From Streptomyces liliifuscus (lineage in GTDB: Bacteria > Actinomycetota > Actinomycetes > Streptomycetales > Streptomycetaceae), in contig NZ_CP066831.1 in the NCBI RefSeq assembly GCF_016598615.1, positions 3,038,001-3,102,000 on the forward strand: DNA of 64,000 nt. Direction: 5' to 3'. Under the pieces are notes generated by a model that did not search any database, was not told where the DNA came from, and saw nothing but the letters and a program-made list of their open reading frames with translations. How positions within the stretch are numbered: the stretch's first letter is position 1; each line of letters opens with the position of its first letter. Of this stretch, positions 27,346 through 36,030 are shown in pieces. The position numbers and the translations under genes were made by a program.

Positions 27346-29892
27346 CTACAGCCGCGGGTCCACCGGCTCCGACTCCAGCGCCAGCACCCCGAACACCGCC
27401 TCGTGCACCCGCCACAGCGGCTCACCCTCCGCGAGCCGGTCCAGGGACTCCAGTCCCAGGGCGTACTCGCGCAGGGCCAGTGACCGCTTGTGGTTGAGGA
27501 AGCGGCCGCGGAGGCGGTCGAGGTTCTCGGGGCGGGTGTACTCCGGGCCGTAGATGATCCGCAGGTACTCCCGGCCCCGGCACTTGATACCGGGCTGGAC
27601 CAGTCGGCCGTTCCCGCCGCGCACCACGGCCCGGTCGGGCTTGACGACCATGCCCTCGCCGCCGCGGCCGGTCATCTCCAGCCACCAGTCGACCCCGGCC
27701 CGCACCGACTCGGGGTCGCCCGTGTCGACGAAGAGGCGCCGGGTGGTCTGTAGGAGCCCGGACGGGTCGTCCGCCACCAGCCGGTCGATCAGCGCGAGCT
27801 GCTCCTCGTGCGGCAGGGCCGCGAGACTCCGGCCCCGCACCGCGAGGATCTGGAAGGGCGCGAGACGGACACCGTCGAGCCCGGACGTGGTCCAGCAGTA
27901 GCGCCGGTACGCGTCGGTGAAGGACGCGGCGTCGACGGCCCGTTCGCGCTGCTTGGCCAGCAGGTCCTGTACGTCGACACCACGCGCCGCGGCACCTTCG
28001 AGCGCGGCCACCGCTCCCGGGAAGACGGCTCCGGCCGCCGCACCCACCGCGGCGTACTGCGAGCGCAGCAGCCCGGAGGCCTTGAGCGACCAGGGCAGCA
28101 GCTCGGCGTCGAGCAGCACCCAGTCCGTCTCCAGCTCCTCCCACAGACCCGCCTCGGTGACGGCGGCACGGACCCGCCCGAGGATCTCCTCGGTGACGGC
28201 GGAGTCGTCGAAGAAGGGGCGTCCGGTACGGGTGTAGAGCGCGCCCGACACCCCGGTCGCGCCGAACCGCTCACGCGCGGTCTCCTCGTCCCGGCACACC
28301 AGCGCCACCGCCCGCGACCCCATGTGCTTCTCCTCGCACACGACCCGCGCGACGCCGTCGGCCTCGTACTGCGCGAAGGCCTCGACCGGGTGCTCCAGGT
28401 AGCCCTCCACCTTGGAGGTCGCCGTGGGCGCCATGGTCGGCGGCAGATACGGCATCAGCCGCGGGTCGACGGCGAAGCGGCTCATGACCTCCAGGGCCGC
28501 GGCCGCGTTCTCCTCGCGTACGGAGACACGTCCGGCGTACCGGGTCTCGACGACCCGGCGGCCGTGCACGTCCGCGAGGTCCAGCGGCCGTCCCTCGTGT
28601 CCGCCGGGCGCCTCGGAGGCCAGCGGCTTCGTCGGCTCGTACCAGACCCGCTCGGCCGGTACGTCGACGAGTTCGCGCTCCGGCCAGCGCAGCGCGGTGA
28701 GCTTGCCGCCGAACACGGCACCGGTGTCCAGGCAGATGGTGTTGTTCAGCCAGGTGGCCTCCGGGACCGGGGTGTGGCCGTAGACGACGGCCGCCCGGCC
28801 CCGGTAGTCCTCGGCCCACGGGTAGCGCACCGGCAGCCCGAACTCGTCGGTCTCGCCGGTGGTGTCGCCGTACAGCGCGTGCGAGCGCACCCGGCCCGAC
28901 GTACGCCCGTGGTACTTCTCGGGCAGTCCGGCGTGGCAGACGACGAGCCGGCCGCCGTCGAGGACGTAGTGGCTGACCAGCCCGTCCACGAACTCCCGTA
29001 CGCGCTCCTTGAATTCGTCGCTCTCGCCCTCCATCTGCTCGATGGTCTCGGCGAGGCCGTGGGTGTGCTGGACCTTGCGGCCCTTGAGGTGACGGCCGTA
29101 CTTGTTCTCGTGGTTGCCCGGCACGCACAGCGCGTTGCCCGAGCCGACCATGGACATCACGCGGCGCAGTACGCCCGGGGTGTCCGGGCCGCGGTCGACG
29201 AGGTCGCCGACGAAGACGGCCGTACGCCCCTCGGGGTGCACGCCGTCCGCGTAGCCCAACTTGCCCAGCAGCGACTCCAGTTCAAAGGCGCAGCCGTGGA
29301 TGTCACCGATGATGTCGAACGGACCGGTGAGGTGGGTCAGGTCGTTGTACCGCTTCTCGGTGCGGACCTCGGCGCTCTCGATCTCCTCCACACCCCGCAG
29401 GACGTGCACCTTCCTGAACCCCTCGCGCTCCAAGTGCCGCAGGGAGCGCCGGAGTTCGCGGGTGTGGCGCTGGATGACGCGGCGCGGCATGTCGGCGCGG
29501 TCGGTGCGCGAGGCGTTGCGCTCGGCGCACACCTCCTCGGGCACGTCGAGCACGACGGCAATGGGCAGCACGTCGTGCTTCCTGGCCAGCTCGATGAGCT
29601 GCTTACGGCTCTCCTGCTGCACGTTGGTCGCGTCGACGACCGTGCGCCGGCCCGCCGCGAGCCGCTTGCCCGCGATGTAGTGCAGGACGTCGAAGGCGTC
29701 GCCGCTGGCGCTCTGGTCGTTCTCGTCGTCGGCGACGAGCCCTCGGCAGAAGTCCGACGAGATCACCTCGGTCGGCTTGAAGTGCCTGCGGGCGAAGGTG
29801 GACTTGCCCGACCCGGACGCGCCGATCAGCACGACGAGGGACAGGTCGGTGACGGGCAGGGAACGAACCTTGTTGCTGTCGGTACCGGTCAT
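27346..29892 (-). CDS. pnkp: Polynucleotide kinase-phosphatase-ligase, RNA repair enzyme
   Basis: An 848-residue three-domain protein. Residues 1-170: 5'-OH kinase with P-loop LIGASGSGKSTFARR. Residues 190-440: metallophosphatase with FDIIGDIHGC, FVGDLVDRGPD, CVPGNHENK, VVCHAGLP and YGHTPVP. Residues 480-848: ligase-like adenylyltransferase with the nucleotidyl Lys in VVCEEKHMGSRAV. This is bacterial Pnkp, which heals and, with Hen1, seals ribotoxin-cut tRNA. ATG 29890-29892 overlaps the hen1 stop (ATGA), so the two are coupled. All three catalytic cores look intact. Distal gene of the pair. Confidence 0.94.
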   Translation of the reverse strand: MTGTDSNKVRSLPVTDLSLVVLIGASGSGKSTFARRHFKPTEVISSDFCRGLVADDENDQSASGDAFDVLHYIAGKRLAAGRRTVVDATNVQQESRKQLIELARKHDVLPIAVVLDVPEEVCAERNASRTDRADMPRRVIQRHTRELRRSLRHLEREGFRKVHVLRGVEEIESAEVRTEKRYNDLTHLTGPFDIIGDIHGCAFELESLLGKLGYADGVHPEGRTAVFVGDLVDRGPDTPGVLRRVMSMVGSGNALCVPGNHENKYGRHLKGRKVQHTHGLAETIEQMEGESDEFKERVREFVDGLVSHYVLDGGRLVVCHAGLPEKYHGRTSGRVRSHALYGDTTGETDEFGLPVRYPWAEDYRGRAAVVYGHTPVPEATWLNNTICLDTGAVFGGKLTALRWPERELVDVPAERVWYEPTKPLASEAPGGHEGRPLDLADVHGRRVVETRYAGRVSVREENAAAALEVMSRFAVDPRLMPYLPPTMAPTATSKVEGYLEHPVEAFAQYEADGVARVVCEEKHMGSRAVALVCRDEETARERFGATGVSGALYTRTGRPFFDDSAVTEEILGRVRAAVTEAGLWEELETDWVLLDAELLPWSLKASGLLRSQYAAVGAAAGAVFPGAVAALEGAAARGVDVQDLLAKQRERAVDAASFTDAYRRYCWTTSGLDGVRLAPFQILAVRGRSLAALPHEEQLALIDRLVADDPSGLLQTTRRLFVDTGDPESVRAGVDWWLEMTGRGGEGMVVKPDRAVVRGGNGRLVQPGIKCRGREYLRIIYGPEYTRPENLDRLRGRFLNHKRSLALREYALGLESLDRLAEGEPLWRVHEAVFGVLALESEPVDPRL

Positions 29893-31355
29893 GCGGCCTT
29901 CTCCTCCTTCGTGTTCCGAGTGGTCATGGTGAAAACCGCCATCTGCGTGGGCGGTCCGACCTCGGGGTCGTCCGGTCCGACCGGCACGAACTCCACGTCG
30001 TACCCGTGCCGTTCGGCCACCGTCCCAGCCCAGCCGCGGAACTCCTCGCGCGTCCACTCGAAGCGGTGGTCGCCGTGCCGGACATGGCCGGCGGGGAGGG
30101 TCTCCCAGCGGACGTTGTACTCGACGTTCGGTGTCGTCACGATCACGGTCCTGGGGCGCGCCGAACCGAACACCGCGTACTCCAGGGCGGGCAGCCGCGG
30201 CAGGTCGAGGTGCTCGATGACCTCGCTCAGCACGGCGGCGTCGTACCCCTTGAGCCGCTTGTCGGTGTACGCCAGCGAACCCTGGACGAGCTTGACGCGC
30301 TCGGACTGCCGCTCGCCCATCCGGTCCAGCTTGAGCCGCCGGGAGGCGATGGTGAGCGCGCGCATCGAGACGTCGACCCCGACGATCTCGGTGAACCGCG
30401 TGTCCTTGAGCAGCTCCTGAACCAACTGACCCTGTCCGCAGCCCAGATCGAGGACCCGTACGGCGTCGGTGCCCTTCAGCGCGCCGACGATCGCGTCACG
30501 CCGCTGGACGGCGAGCGGTACGGGCTTCTCCTCGGTGTCCGTCTGCTCGTCGACGGCGTTGTCGATCTCCTCGACCGCGCTGTCGTCCGTCTCGGCGAGC
30601 CTTACGAGTTCGAGGCGCTCCATGGCCTGCCGGGTCAGCGACCAACGGCGGGACAGATAGCGGCTGGTGATCAGCTTCTGCTCCGGGTGCTCCGGCAGCC
30701 AGCCCTCGCCGGCCAGCAGCAGCTTGTCGACCTCGTCGGACGACACCCAGTAGTGCTTGGCGTCGTCGAGAACCGGCAGCAGGACGTACAGATGCCGCAG
30801 CGCGTCGGCGAGCCGCTGCTCACCTTCGAGTACGAGGCTCACGTACCGCGAGTCGCCCCACTCGGGGAACTCGGTGTCCAGGGCCACGGGTTCGGCACTC
30901 ACCGTCCAGCCGAGCGGCTCGAACAGCGCCCGTACGAGGTCGGCGCCGCCGCGGGCCGGCAGTGCGGGCACCTCGACGCGCAGGGGCAGCGGGCGCGCGG
31001 GCAGCTCGGGCTTCGCCTGGCAGGTGCCCTTCATCGCGCTGGAGAACACGCTGCTCAGCGCCACGGCGAGCAGGGACGAGGCGGCGTACGGCCGGTCGTT
31101 GACGTACTGCGCGAGGGCCGCGTCCGGGGCTCCGCCGCGACCCTTGCCCTTGCCGCGCCGGACCAGTGCCACCGCGTCGACCTCCAGCAACAGCGCCGCC
31201 GTGCAACGCTCCACGCTCGCCTCGGGGTAGACGACATGCGCCTTTCCGTAGGAGGTGGAGAACGCCTGCGCCTTGTCGGGATGCTTGTGCAGCAGGAAAC
31301 CGAGGTCGGTCGCGGGGCGCTCTGGAGTGCCGGTGGTACTGATCGTCAGGAACAT
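29889..31355 (-). CDS. hen1: 3'-terminal RNA ribose 2'-O-methyltransferase Hen1
   Basis: A 488-residue bacterial Hen1. The N-terminal half (MFLTISTTGTPERPATDLGF through the YVNDRPYAASSLLAVAL segment) is the domain that activates the Pnkp ligase. The C-terminal half is the SAM methyltransferase: VLDLGCGQGQLV (about 302-313), the metal-site residues in SEVIEHLDLP (about 375) and GHVRHGDHRFEW (about 425-436). Hen1 methylates the 2'-OH at the repaired break so the same toxin cannot cut again. ATG 31353-31355 is used, with GAGGT upstream; longer frames lack support. Own promoter lies in the 289-bp gap. Confidence 0.93.
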   Translation of the reverse strand: MFLTISTTGTPERPATDLGFLLHKHPDKAQAFSTSYGKAHVVYPEASVERCTAALLLEVDAVALVRRGKGKGRGGAPDAALAQYVNDRPYAASSLLAVALSSVFSSAMKGTCQAKPELPARPLPLRVEVPALPARGGADLVRALFEPLGWTVSAEPVALDTEFPEWGDSRYVSLVLEGEQRLADALRHLYVLLPVLDDAKHYWVSSDEVDKLLLAGEGWLPEHPEQKLITSRYLSRRWSLTRQAMERLELVRLAETDDSAVEEIDNAVDEQTDTEEKPVPLAVQRRDAIVGALKGTDAVRVLDLGCGQGQLVQELLKDTRFTEIVGVDVSMRALTIASRRLKLDRMGERQSERVKLVQGSLAYTDKRLKGYDAAVLSEVIEHLDLPRLPALEYAVFGSARPRTVIVTTPNVEYNVRWETLPAGHVRHGDHRFEWTREEFRGWAGTVAERHGYDVEFVPVGPDDPEVGPPTQMAVFTMTTRNTKEEKAA

Positions 31356-31644
31356 GGTGGGAATACCTCGAGAACTCTTCTGACCTGCGGAAACACATCG
31401 GCGGGCAGGGCCCGGGCGCGCAGTTCGTGCGCACGTGCCGGGCACCCGTGAACCTCAGCGGCGGGAGAGCGGACCTCGGTGGTCACCGCTCCTGGCCCTT
31501 CCCCGACCTCATGGCGGTGAGTACGCCGCGCCGCGGTGGGCCGCCCACGCAACTCCCCTTCTTCGATGCGCCAGCACAACGTACAGCGGAGGACGAGGAC
31601 GAAGTCATGTATTTTCGCCCGCCGTCAGGCTCCCCGGACACCCT
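31356..31644. other. Intergenic region upstream of hen1, no gene seen
   Basis: The 289-bp gap between hen1 (start) and the HxlR gene (stop) holds the hen1 promoter region. I see no clear -10/-35, no enhancer-like inverted repeats for a sigma-54 RtcR system and no small gene with a ribosome site. Confidence 0.5.
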
Positions 31645-32289
31645 CTAGGTCGACTGCGGGGTGAAGACACGGGCGAAGGTGGCCAGCAACGACTTGGGGC
31701 CGGACAGCTCGACCTCGCCGGACTTGATGGCCTGCATGATCTCTCTGTACGTAGGCACCGCGTCCGCCGCGATGGTCACCACGAGATCGGGTTCGGTCGG
31801 CGCGGGCCCGACACCGCTGGTGAGGTGTCCGTCGGTCACCACGGCGTGCAGAACGACCTCGGCCGCTCGGAGTTCCCACGAGGCGGTCAACCCGCTTGCC
31901 GCGTCGCGGTTGAAGGTGGCACGCAGTCCCATGACCAGTGAGGACGGCGGTACGAGGTCGCCGGGCTGGTGCTCGCCGAGCTGTGTGTTCCCCCAGCGGG
32001 CGAGCGTAAGGACAGCGGCTTCGAGGCCCTCCCCCTCCTTGGTCAGGGCGTAGACCACACCGCGCTGGGGAGCCGGGGCGATGCGCCGTTCGACGATGCC
32101 GGCCTCCTCCAGCTCCTTGAGCCGGGTGGAGAGCACGTTGGTCGGAATGCCCGGCAGGTCTTCGAGCAGATCCGTGTACCGGCCGGGGCGGGCCAGCAGC
32201 TCTCGAATGACCAGAAGGGCCCACCGCTCACCGATGAGCTCCAGGGCGCGAGCGAGCCCGCAGTACTGACCGAACTCTTTACGCCTCAC
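31645..32289 (-). CDS. HxlR family transcriptional regulator
   Basis: A 214-residue regulator. The N-terminal 110 residues are the HxlR winged helix (YCGLARALELIGERWALLVI with the redox-capable Cys 10, GIPTNVLSTRLKELEEAGIV, ALTKEGEGLEAAV). An extra C-terminal domain of about 100 residues resembles the SCP2-like sterol-carrier fold (LVVTIAADAVPTYREIM, ELSGPKSLLATFARVF), a combination known in actinobacteria. It is divergent from the MFS exporter, which it probably controls. Start GTG at 32287-32289 has no clear ribosome site. Confidence 0.88.
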   Translation of the reverse strand: MRRKEFGQYCGLARALELIGERWALLVIRELLARPGRYTDLLEDLPGIPTNVLSTRLKELEEAGIVERRIAPAPQRGVVYALTKEGEGLEAAVLTLARWGNTQLGEHQPGDLVPPSSLVMGLRATFNRDAASGLTASWELRAAEVVLHAVVTDGHLTSGVGPAPTEPDLVVTIAADAVPTYREIMQAIKSGEVELSGPKSLLATFARVFTPQST

Positions 32290-32340
32290 GCATGGAGCAT
32301 AGCAGCCTGCTCGAACTGCCGTAGACTTTCCCTATCGCAG

Positions 32341-32358
32341 TTCACTTGCAAAAATGAA
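32341..32358. promoter_or_regulatory. Candidate HxlR operator between regulator and exporter
   Basis: TTCACTTGCAAAAATGAA is an AT-rich imperfect palindrome (outer TTCA/TGAA) located 24 bases before the MFS start and 51 after the HxlR start. Its AT content stands out from the surroundings. HxlR regulators usually bind short palindromes of this kind in the divergent gap. Confidence 0.5.
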
Positions 32359-32382
32359 GTTGGCGCACCTACGCTCCCTGGC

Positions 32383-33813
32383 ATGACCAATCGGAACCCC
32401 CTGGCGCCCGCTCCTGTGCGGGCCGCCGCACCACCACCGGCCGGGCGCAGTCCGCGTTCGATACTTGCGATCCTGTCGCTCGCCGGGTTCATGGCGAACC
32501 TGGACGTCTTCATCGTCAACGTCGCCTTCGACGACATCGCCGACGACTTCCACGGCTCGTCGATCAGCGACGTGAGCTGGGTACTCAACGCCTACGCGAT
32601 CATCTTTGCCGCGCTGCTGGTCCCGTTCGGCCGCCTGGCCGACAAGGTCGGCCGCAAGCGGATGTTCCAGCTCGGGATGGGCCTGTTCACCCTTGCCAGC
32701 GTGGCGTGTGGCGTCGCCCCTGGCCTGTGGTGGCTGGTCGTGTTCCGGGTGCTGCAGGCCGCCGGTGCGGCCGCGCTGACCCCGACCGCACTCGGTCTGC
32801 TGCTGGCCGCCGTACCGGCGGAGAAGCGGTTGCACTACGTGCGCATCTGGTCGGCCGTGGCAGCGGTCGCCGCGGCGGCCGGGCCCGTCCTCGGCGGTCT
32901 GCTCGTCACCGCGAGCTGGCGCTGGGTGTTCCTGGTCAACCTGCCGATCGGCGTCTTCGCGATCATCGCCGCCCAACGCAGGGTCCCCGACTCGCGCGAC
33001 GCGAGCGTCACCAACATGCCGGACATCGTCGGCTCCGTCCTGCTCACCCTGGGCATCGGGTCACTCGCCCTGGCGATCGTCAAGGGCGGCGACTGGGGCT
33101 GGGGTGCCGGCCGGACCGTCGGTGGCTTCGTCGTCGCCGGTCTGCTTCTCGCCGCCTTCGCCTGGCGGGCCGAACACCACCCCGTCCCGGTCATCGAGCC
33201 CGACCTCTACCGGGTGCGCACCTTCGCCTCGGCGAACCTCGCCATGGTCGCCTTCGGCCTCGGCATGTCCGCCTATCTGCTCATCACCGTGCTGTGGATG
33301 CAGAACGTCTGGCACTGGTCGGTCATCACGACCGGGTTCGCGATCGCGCCGGCACCCGCGATGGTCCCGATCGTCACCGTGCTGGCCCAGCGACTCGTCC
33401 ACAGGATCCCCGCGAGTGTCCTGTCGGCCCTGGGGTGCGCGATATTCGCGGCCGGGACAATCCTGACCCTGTCCCGCATCGGTGCGCACGGGTCGCACTA
33501 CGCGAGCGAACTGCTCCCCGGTCATCTGCTCGTCGGCATCGGCATCGGGTTGGCGCTGCCGACCATCCTGGCGACCGCGACCCACGACCTTCCCCAGCAT
33601 CGTGCGTCGACCGGCAGTGCCGTCATCAACATGGCCCGCCAGATCGGCTTCGTCCTGGGCGTCTCCGTGCTCGTCGCCATCCTCGGCACCCCGACGACCT
33701 ACCAGTCGGCGCACACCGCGTTCGTGCACGGCTGGTGGACCATCGCCGCCGTCGAACTGGCCGCCGCGGTGGCCTGCCTCGGCATCGTCAAACGCCGTGG
33801 CGCCACACGATGA
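32383..33813 (+). CDS. MFS drug exporter, DHA2 (14-helix) type
   Basis: A 476-residue proton-driven exporter with about 14 transmembrane helices. Motif D1-like LSLAGFMANLDVFIVNVAFDDI (written in parts: LAGFMANLDVFIVNVA) opens helix 1; motif A is GRLADKVGRKRMFQLGM (about 85-101) and motif C is AAAAGPVLGGLLV (about 163-175). It is divergent from an HxlR regulator and followed by an SDR gene, with an ATG overlapping its stop. Probable export of a toxic quinone- or drug-like compound. Confidence 0.9.
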   Translation: MTNRNPLAPAPVRAAAPPPAGRSPRSILAILSLAGFMANLDVFIVNVAFDDIADDFHGSSISDVSWVLNAYAIIFAALLVPFGRLADKVGRKRMFQLGMGLFTLASVACGVAPGLWWLVVFRVLQAAGAAALTPTALGLLLAAVPAEKRLHYVRIWSAVAAVAAAAGPVLGGLLVTASWRWVFLVNLPIGVFAIIAAQRRVPDSRDASVTNMPDIVGSVLLTLGIGSLALAIVKGGDWGWGAGRTVGGFVVAGLLLAAFAWRAEHHPVPVIEPDLYRVRTFASANLAMVAFGLGMSAYLLITVLWMQNVWHWSVITTGFAIAPAPAMVPIVTVLAQRLVHRIPASVLSALGCAIFAAGTILTLSRIGAHGSHYASELLPGHLLVGIGIGLALPTILATATHDLPQHRASTGSAVINMARQIGFVLGVSVLVAILGTPTTYQSAHTAFVHGWWTIAAVELAAAVACLGIVKRRGATR

Positions 33814-34034
33814 CAGCCGAGTCAGGCGACGCCGTGGCCAAGGAACCGCCTCGCCGACCACCCGGCAACTGCCTGCTCTTCTACCCGATCCCGGCCGACG
33901 ACGAGCCCGACACCCAGGCACCGCCCGACGCGGCGCACGCGCCCGGCGCCGACCGCCGTACCCACGAACTCCCGCGGCCGGCAGACCGACCGCGGGCGCA
34001 CCACGAAAGCCTTGTCCAGGAAAGGAACACCACG

Positions 34035-34736
34035 ATGACCTCCCTCAACGGCGCGACCGTCCTCGTCACGGGCGCAAACGGCGGACTCGGAACCGAGTTG
34101 GTCAAAGCCGCCCTCGACCGCGGCGCGCGACGCGTGTACGCGACCGCGCGCAGCCCCAAGGAGTGGGGCGACGAGCGTGTCGTACCCCTGCGGCTCGACG
34201 TTGCCGACCCTGAAGCCGTCGACCGGATCGCGCGGCAAGCCGGCGACACGACGATCCTGATCAACAACGCGGCCGTCTACCCCAAGGGCGACCTGCTGAC
34301 GGCGTCGGCCGAGGACATCACGACGACCATCGACACCAACCTGCTGGGCCCGATCCGCCTGACCCAGACGTTGGCATCCGCGCTTCGCTCGGCCAAGGGC
34401 GCGCTGGTCAACGTCGGCTCCGTGCTCGGCTGGCTCGCCATCGGCAAGGCTCACAGTGTTTCCAAGGCGGGTCTGTGGATGGCGACCAACGCCTTCCGAC
34501 TCGAACTCGCACCTGCCGGCGTCCAGGTCCTCGGTGTCTACGCCGGCCCGACCGACACTCCGATGCAGGCAGGCAACGACCCGGCCGGGATGAACAAGCC
34601 GTCCGACGTCGCCTCCGCGATCCTCGACGCCGTCGAAGCCGGAGACCACGAGCTGTTCGTCGACGAGCTGACCACAAAGGTGCACACCGCGCTCTCCGCA
34701 CCGGTCACCGCTCTCTACCCGGCTCTCGCGCAGTAG
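34035..34736 (+). CDS. SDR family oxidoreductase with altered catalytic tyrosine
   Basis: A 233-residue Rossmann protein. The cofactor motif TGANGGLG (about 10-17), LDVADPEAVDR, NNAAVYPKGD (about 80) and the catalytic Ser in VNVGSVLGW (about 127) are present. At the active-site YxxxK position it reads AHSVSKAGL, so His replaces Tyr while Lys stays. It may be a weak or redirected reductase, or a non-catalytic binder. ATG 34035 has AAGGAA upstream; an ATG at 33810 overlapping the exporter stop would add 75 low-complexity residues. Same operon as the exporter. Confidence 0.85.
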   Translation: MTSLNGATVLVTGANGGLGTELVKAALDRGARRVYATARSPKEWGDERVVPLRLDVADPEAVDRIARQAGDTTILINNAAVYPKGDLLTASAEDITTTIDTNLLGPIRLTQTLASALRSAKGALVNVGSVLGWLAIGKAHSVSKAGLWMATNAFRLELAPAGVQVLGVYAGPTDTPMQAGNDPAGMNKPSDVASAILDAVEAGDHELFVDELTTKVHTALSAPVTALYPALAQ

Positions 34737-34778
34737 CCGACCATGCGGTTCGCCCCCGAAAGGCGATTCCGACCTCGG

Positions 34779-35321
34779 TCATGACGTGGACGTTCCCGGC
34801 TCGTCGGACGGCGCGCTGTCGCCACTCTGCCGCTGACGTTCCGCACGCTGCTGGACGAGTTCCTCGACCGCGCTGGGCAGGGTCGTCTCGAAGTCGATCA
34901 GCTTCGCCCACGTCGGCGTCATCACGATGCGGACCATGCCGTCGTAGAGCGAGCGGATCTCCGCCTCCCACTCGACCCGCTGCTCGGCCGTCATCTCGTA
35001 GGAACCGTTCATCTCCAGGTATTCCTCGGGAATGCCCTCGACCTCGTCGAGTTCGACGGTGCCGCGGACGAGCAGGATCTTCGGCGGGTGCACCTCGGTG
35101 TCGATCGTGATGGCGACGACCGGGTTCTGACGGAGCGAAGCCAGCTTCGGGGCGTTCTTCGACGTGCACATCACGGCCTCCTTGCCGTTCCAGGCGAAGG
35201 CGATCGGGATGTTGCGCGGTGTCCCGTCCTTCGCTACGTAGGCGAGGCGGCAGAGGTCACGAGCCAGCAGCTCCTGGCTCAGCGGGCGGTTGAGGATCTC
35301 GGCGATCTGGTCGTTCGTCAT
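34779..35321 (-). CDS. Pyridoxamine 5'-phosphate oxidase-fold protein
   Basis: A 180-residue split-barrel flavin/F420 protein. It opens MTNDQIAEILNRPLSQELLARDL, then LAYVAKDGTPRNIPIAFAW (about 27-45), KNAPKLASLRQNPVVAITID and LLVRGTVELDEVEG, a typical PPOx order. The Trp/Tyr-rich C-terminal helix binds a partner subunit in this family. Cofactor (FMN or F420) cannot be told. ATG 35319-35321 has AGGAGGT at six bases. Stands alone, converging on the SDR gene. Confidence 0.88.
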   Translation of the reverse strand: MTNDQIAEILNRPLSQELLARDLCRLAYVAKDGTPRNIPIAFAWNGKEAVMCTSKNAPKLASLRQNPVVAITIDTEVHPPKILLVRGTVELDEVEGIPEEYLEMNGSYEMTAEQRVEWEAEIRSLYDGMVRIVMTPTWAKLIDFETTLPSAVEELVQQRAERQRQSGDSAPSDEPGTSTS

Positions 35322-35480
35322 GGCGGACCTCCTGAGGGCCATGCGACCACGGTGGTCGCTTCTGCCCCTGGGACGGAGCCGCCACGCCGTTCTCGACATC
35401 CTCGCCGAACTTTCCCCCGCGGGCCTGCGCACCGCGTGGGGAAGGGCCGACGGGCGAAGGCGCACGCTACGTGCGGCGGA

Positions 35481-35870
35481 TCACGGAGGGCTGCAGGGGT
35501 AGTTGTCGCCGGTGCCCAACGCAATGGAATTGATCGGGCTCAGATCTTCGACGAACCCGTATCCCGCGAAGATGATGGATTTGCCTCTGCCGGTGCCGTT
35601 GTAGCCGGTGCACAGCTCCACCCAGGCGCCACCGTACTGATTGTTCATCACGTAGTGGTTGCCGAACTGGTTGCTGAGGTTGTGCGGGCCATAGGCCCAG
35701 TAGACACCGCCGCTCTGGATACCCGAGTTCGGGTCGGCGTTGTTGTAGATGCACACGGCGCCGTACGGGCATCCGTAAGCGGAGTCGTTGGAACTCGCGG
35801 ACGCGGGCCCGGCGGTAACCGCCACGAGCGACCCCGCCACCGCGACGGCCGAAACCGCCAGCCTCACCAA
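35481..35870 (-). CDS. Small secreted protein, peptidase inhibitor I36-like
   Basis: A 129-residue (or slightly longer) secreted protein. A signal peptide (VRLAVSAVAVAGSLVAVTAG, cut after ASA) is followed by a compact domain with CPYGAVCIYNN, GGVYWAYGPHNLSNQFG, GAWVELCTGYNGTG and NYPCSPP: four Cys and a crystallin-like pattern, as in actinobacterial I36 metalloprotease inhibitor-like proteins. The listed start is TTG 35868-35870; a perfect AAGGAGGT at 35890-35897 sits 20 bases away, but only seven bases from an in-frame ATT at 35880-35882, which may be the true start. Confidence 0.8.
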   Translation of the reverse strand: MVRLAVSAVAVAGSLVAVTAGPASASSNDSAYGCPYGAVCIYNNADPNSGIQSGGVYWAYGPHNLSNQFGNHYVMNNQYGGAWVELCTGYNGTGRGKSIIFAGYGFVEDLSPINSIALGTGDNYPCSPP

Positions 35871-36030
35871 TTCACCGAAAATCGCAAGTACCTCCTTTTG
35901 GTAACGCGAGCGGATCCTTCAATCCGCTCGCTACTGCTGCACGGCTGCCGACGGATCACGCGCCGGGAGCCCTTCGATGGTGCGGAGAGGCGGACCGCCG
36001 CCGCTCCCTTCCCGGTCAGGTCAGGTCAGG

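Noticed and set aside
27808..30420. 870-codon plus-strand frame opposite pnkp
   Set aside because: The minus strand shows all Pnkp motifs in order; the plus frame is an antisense artefact of third-position GC.
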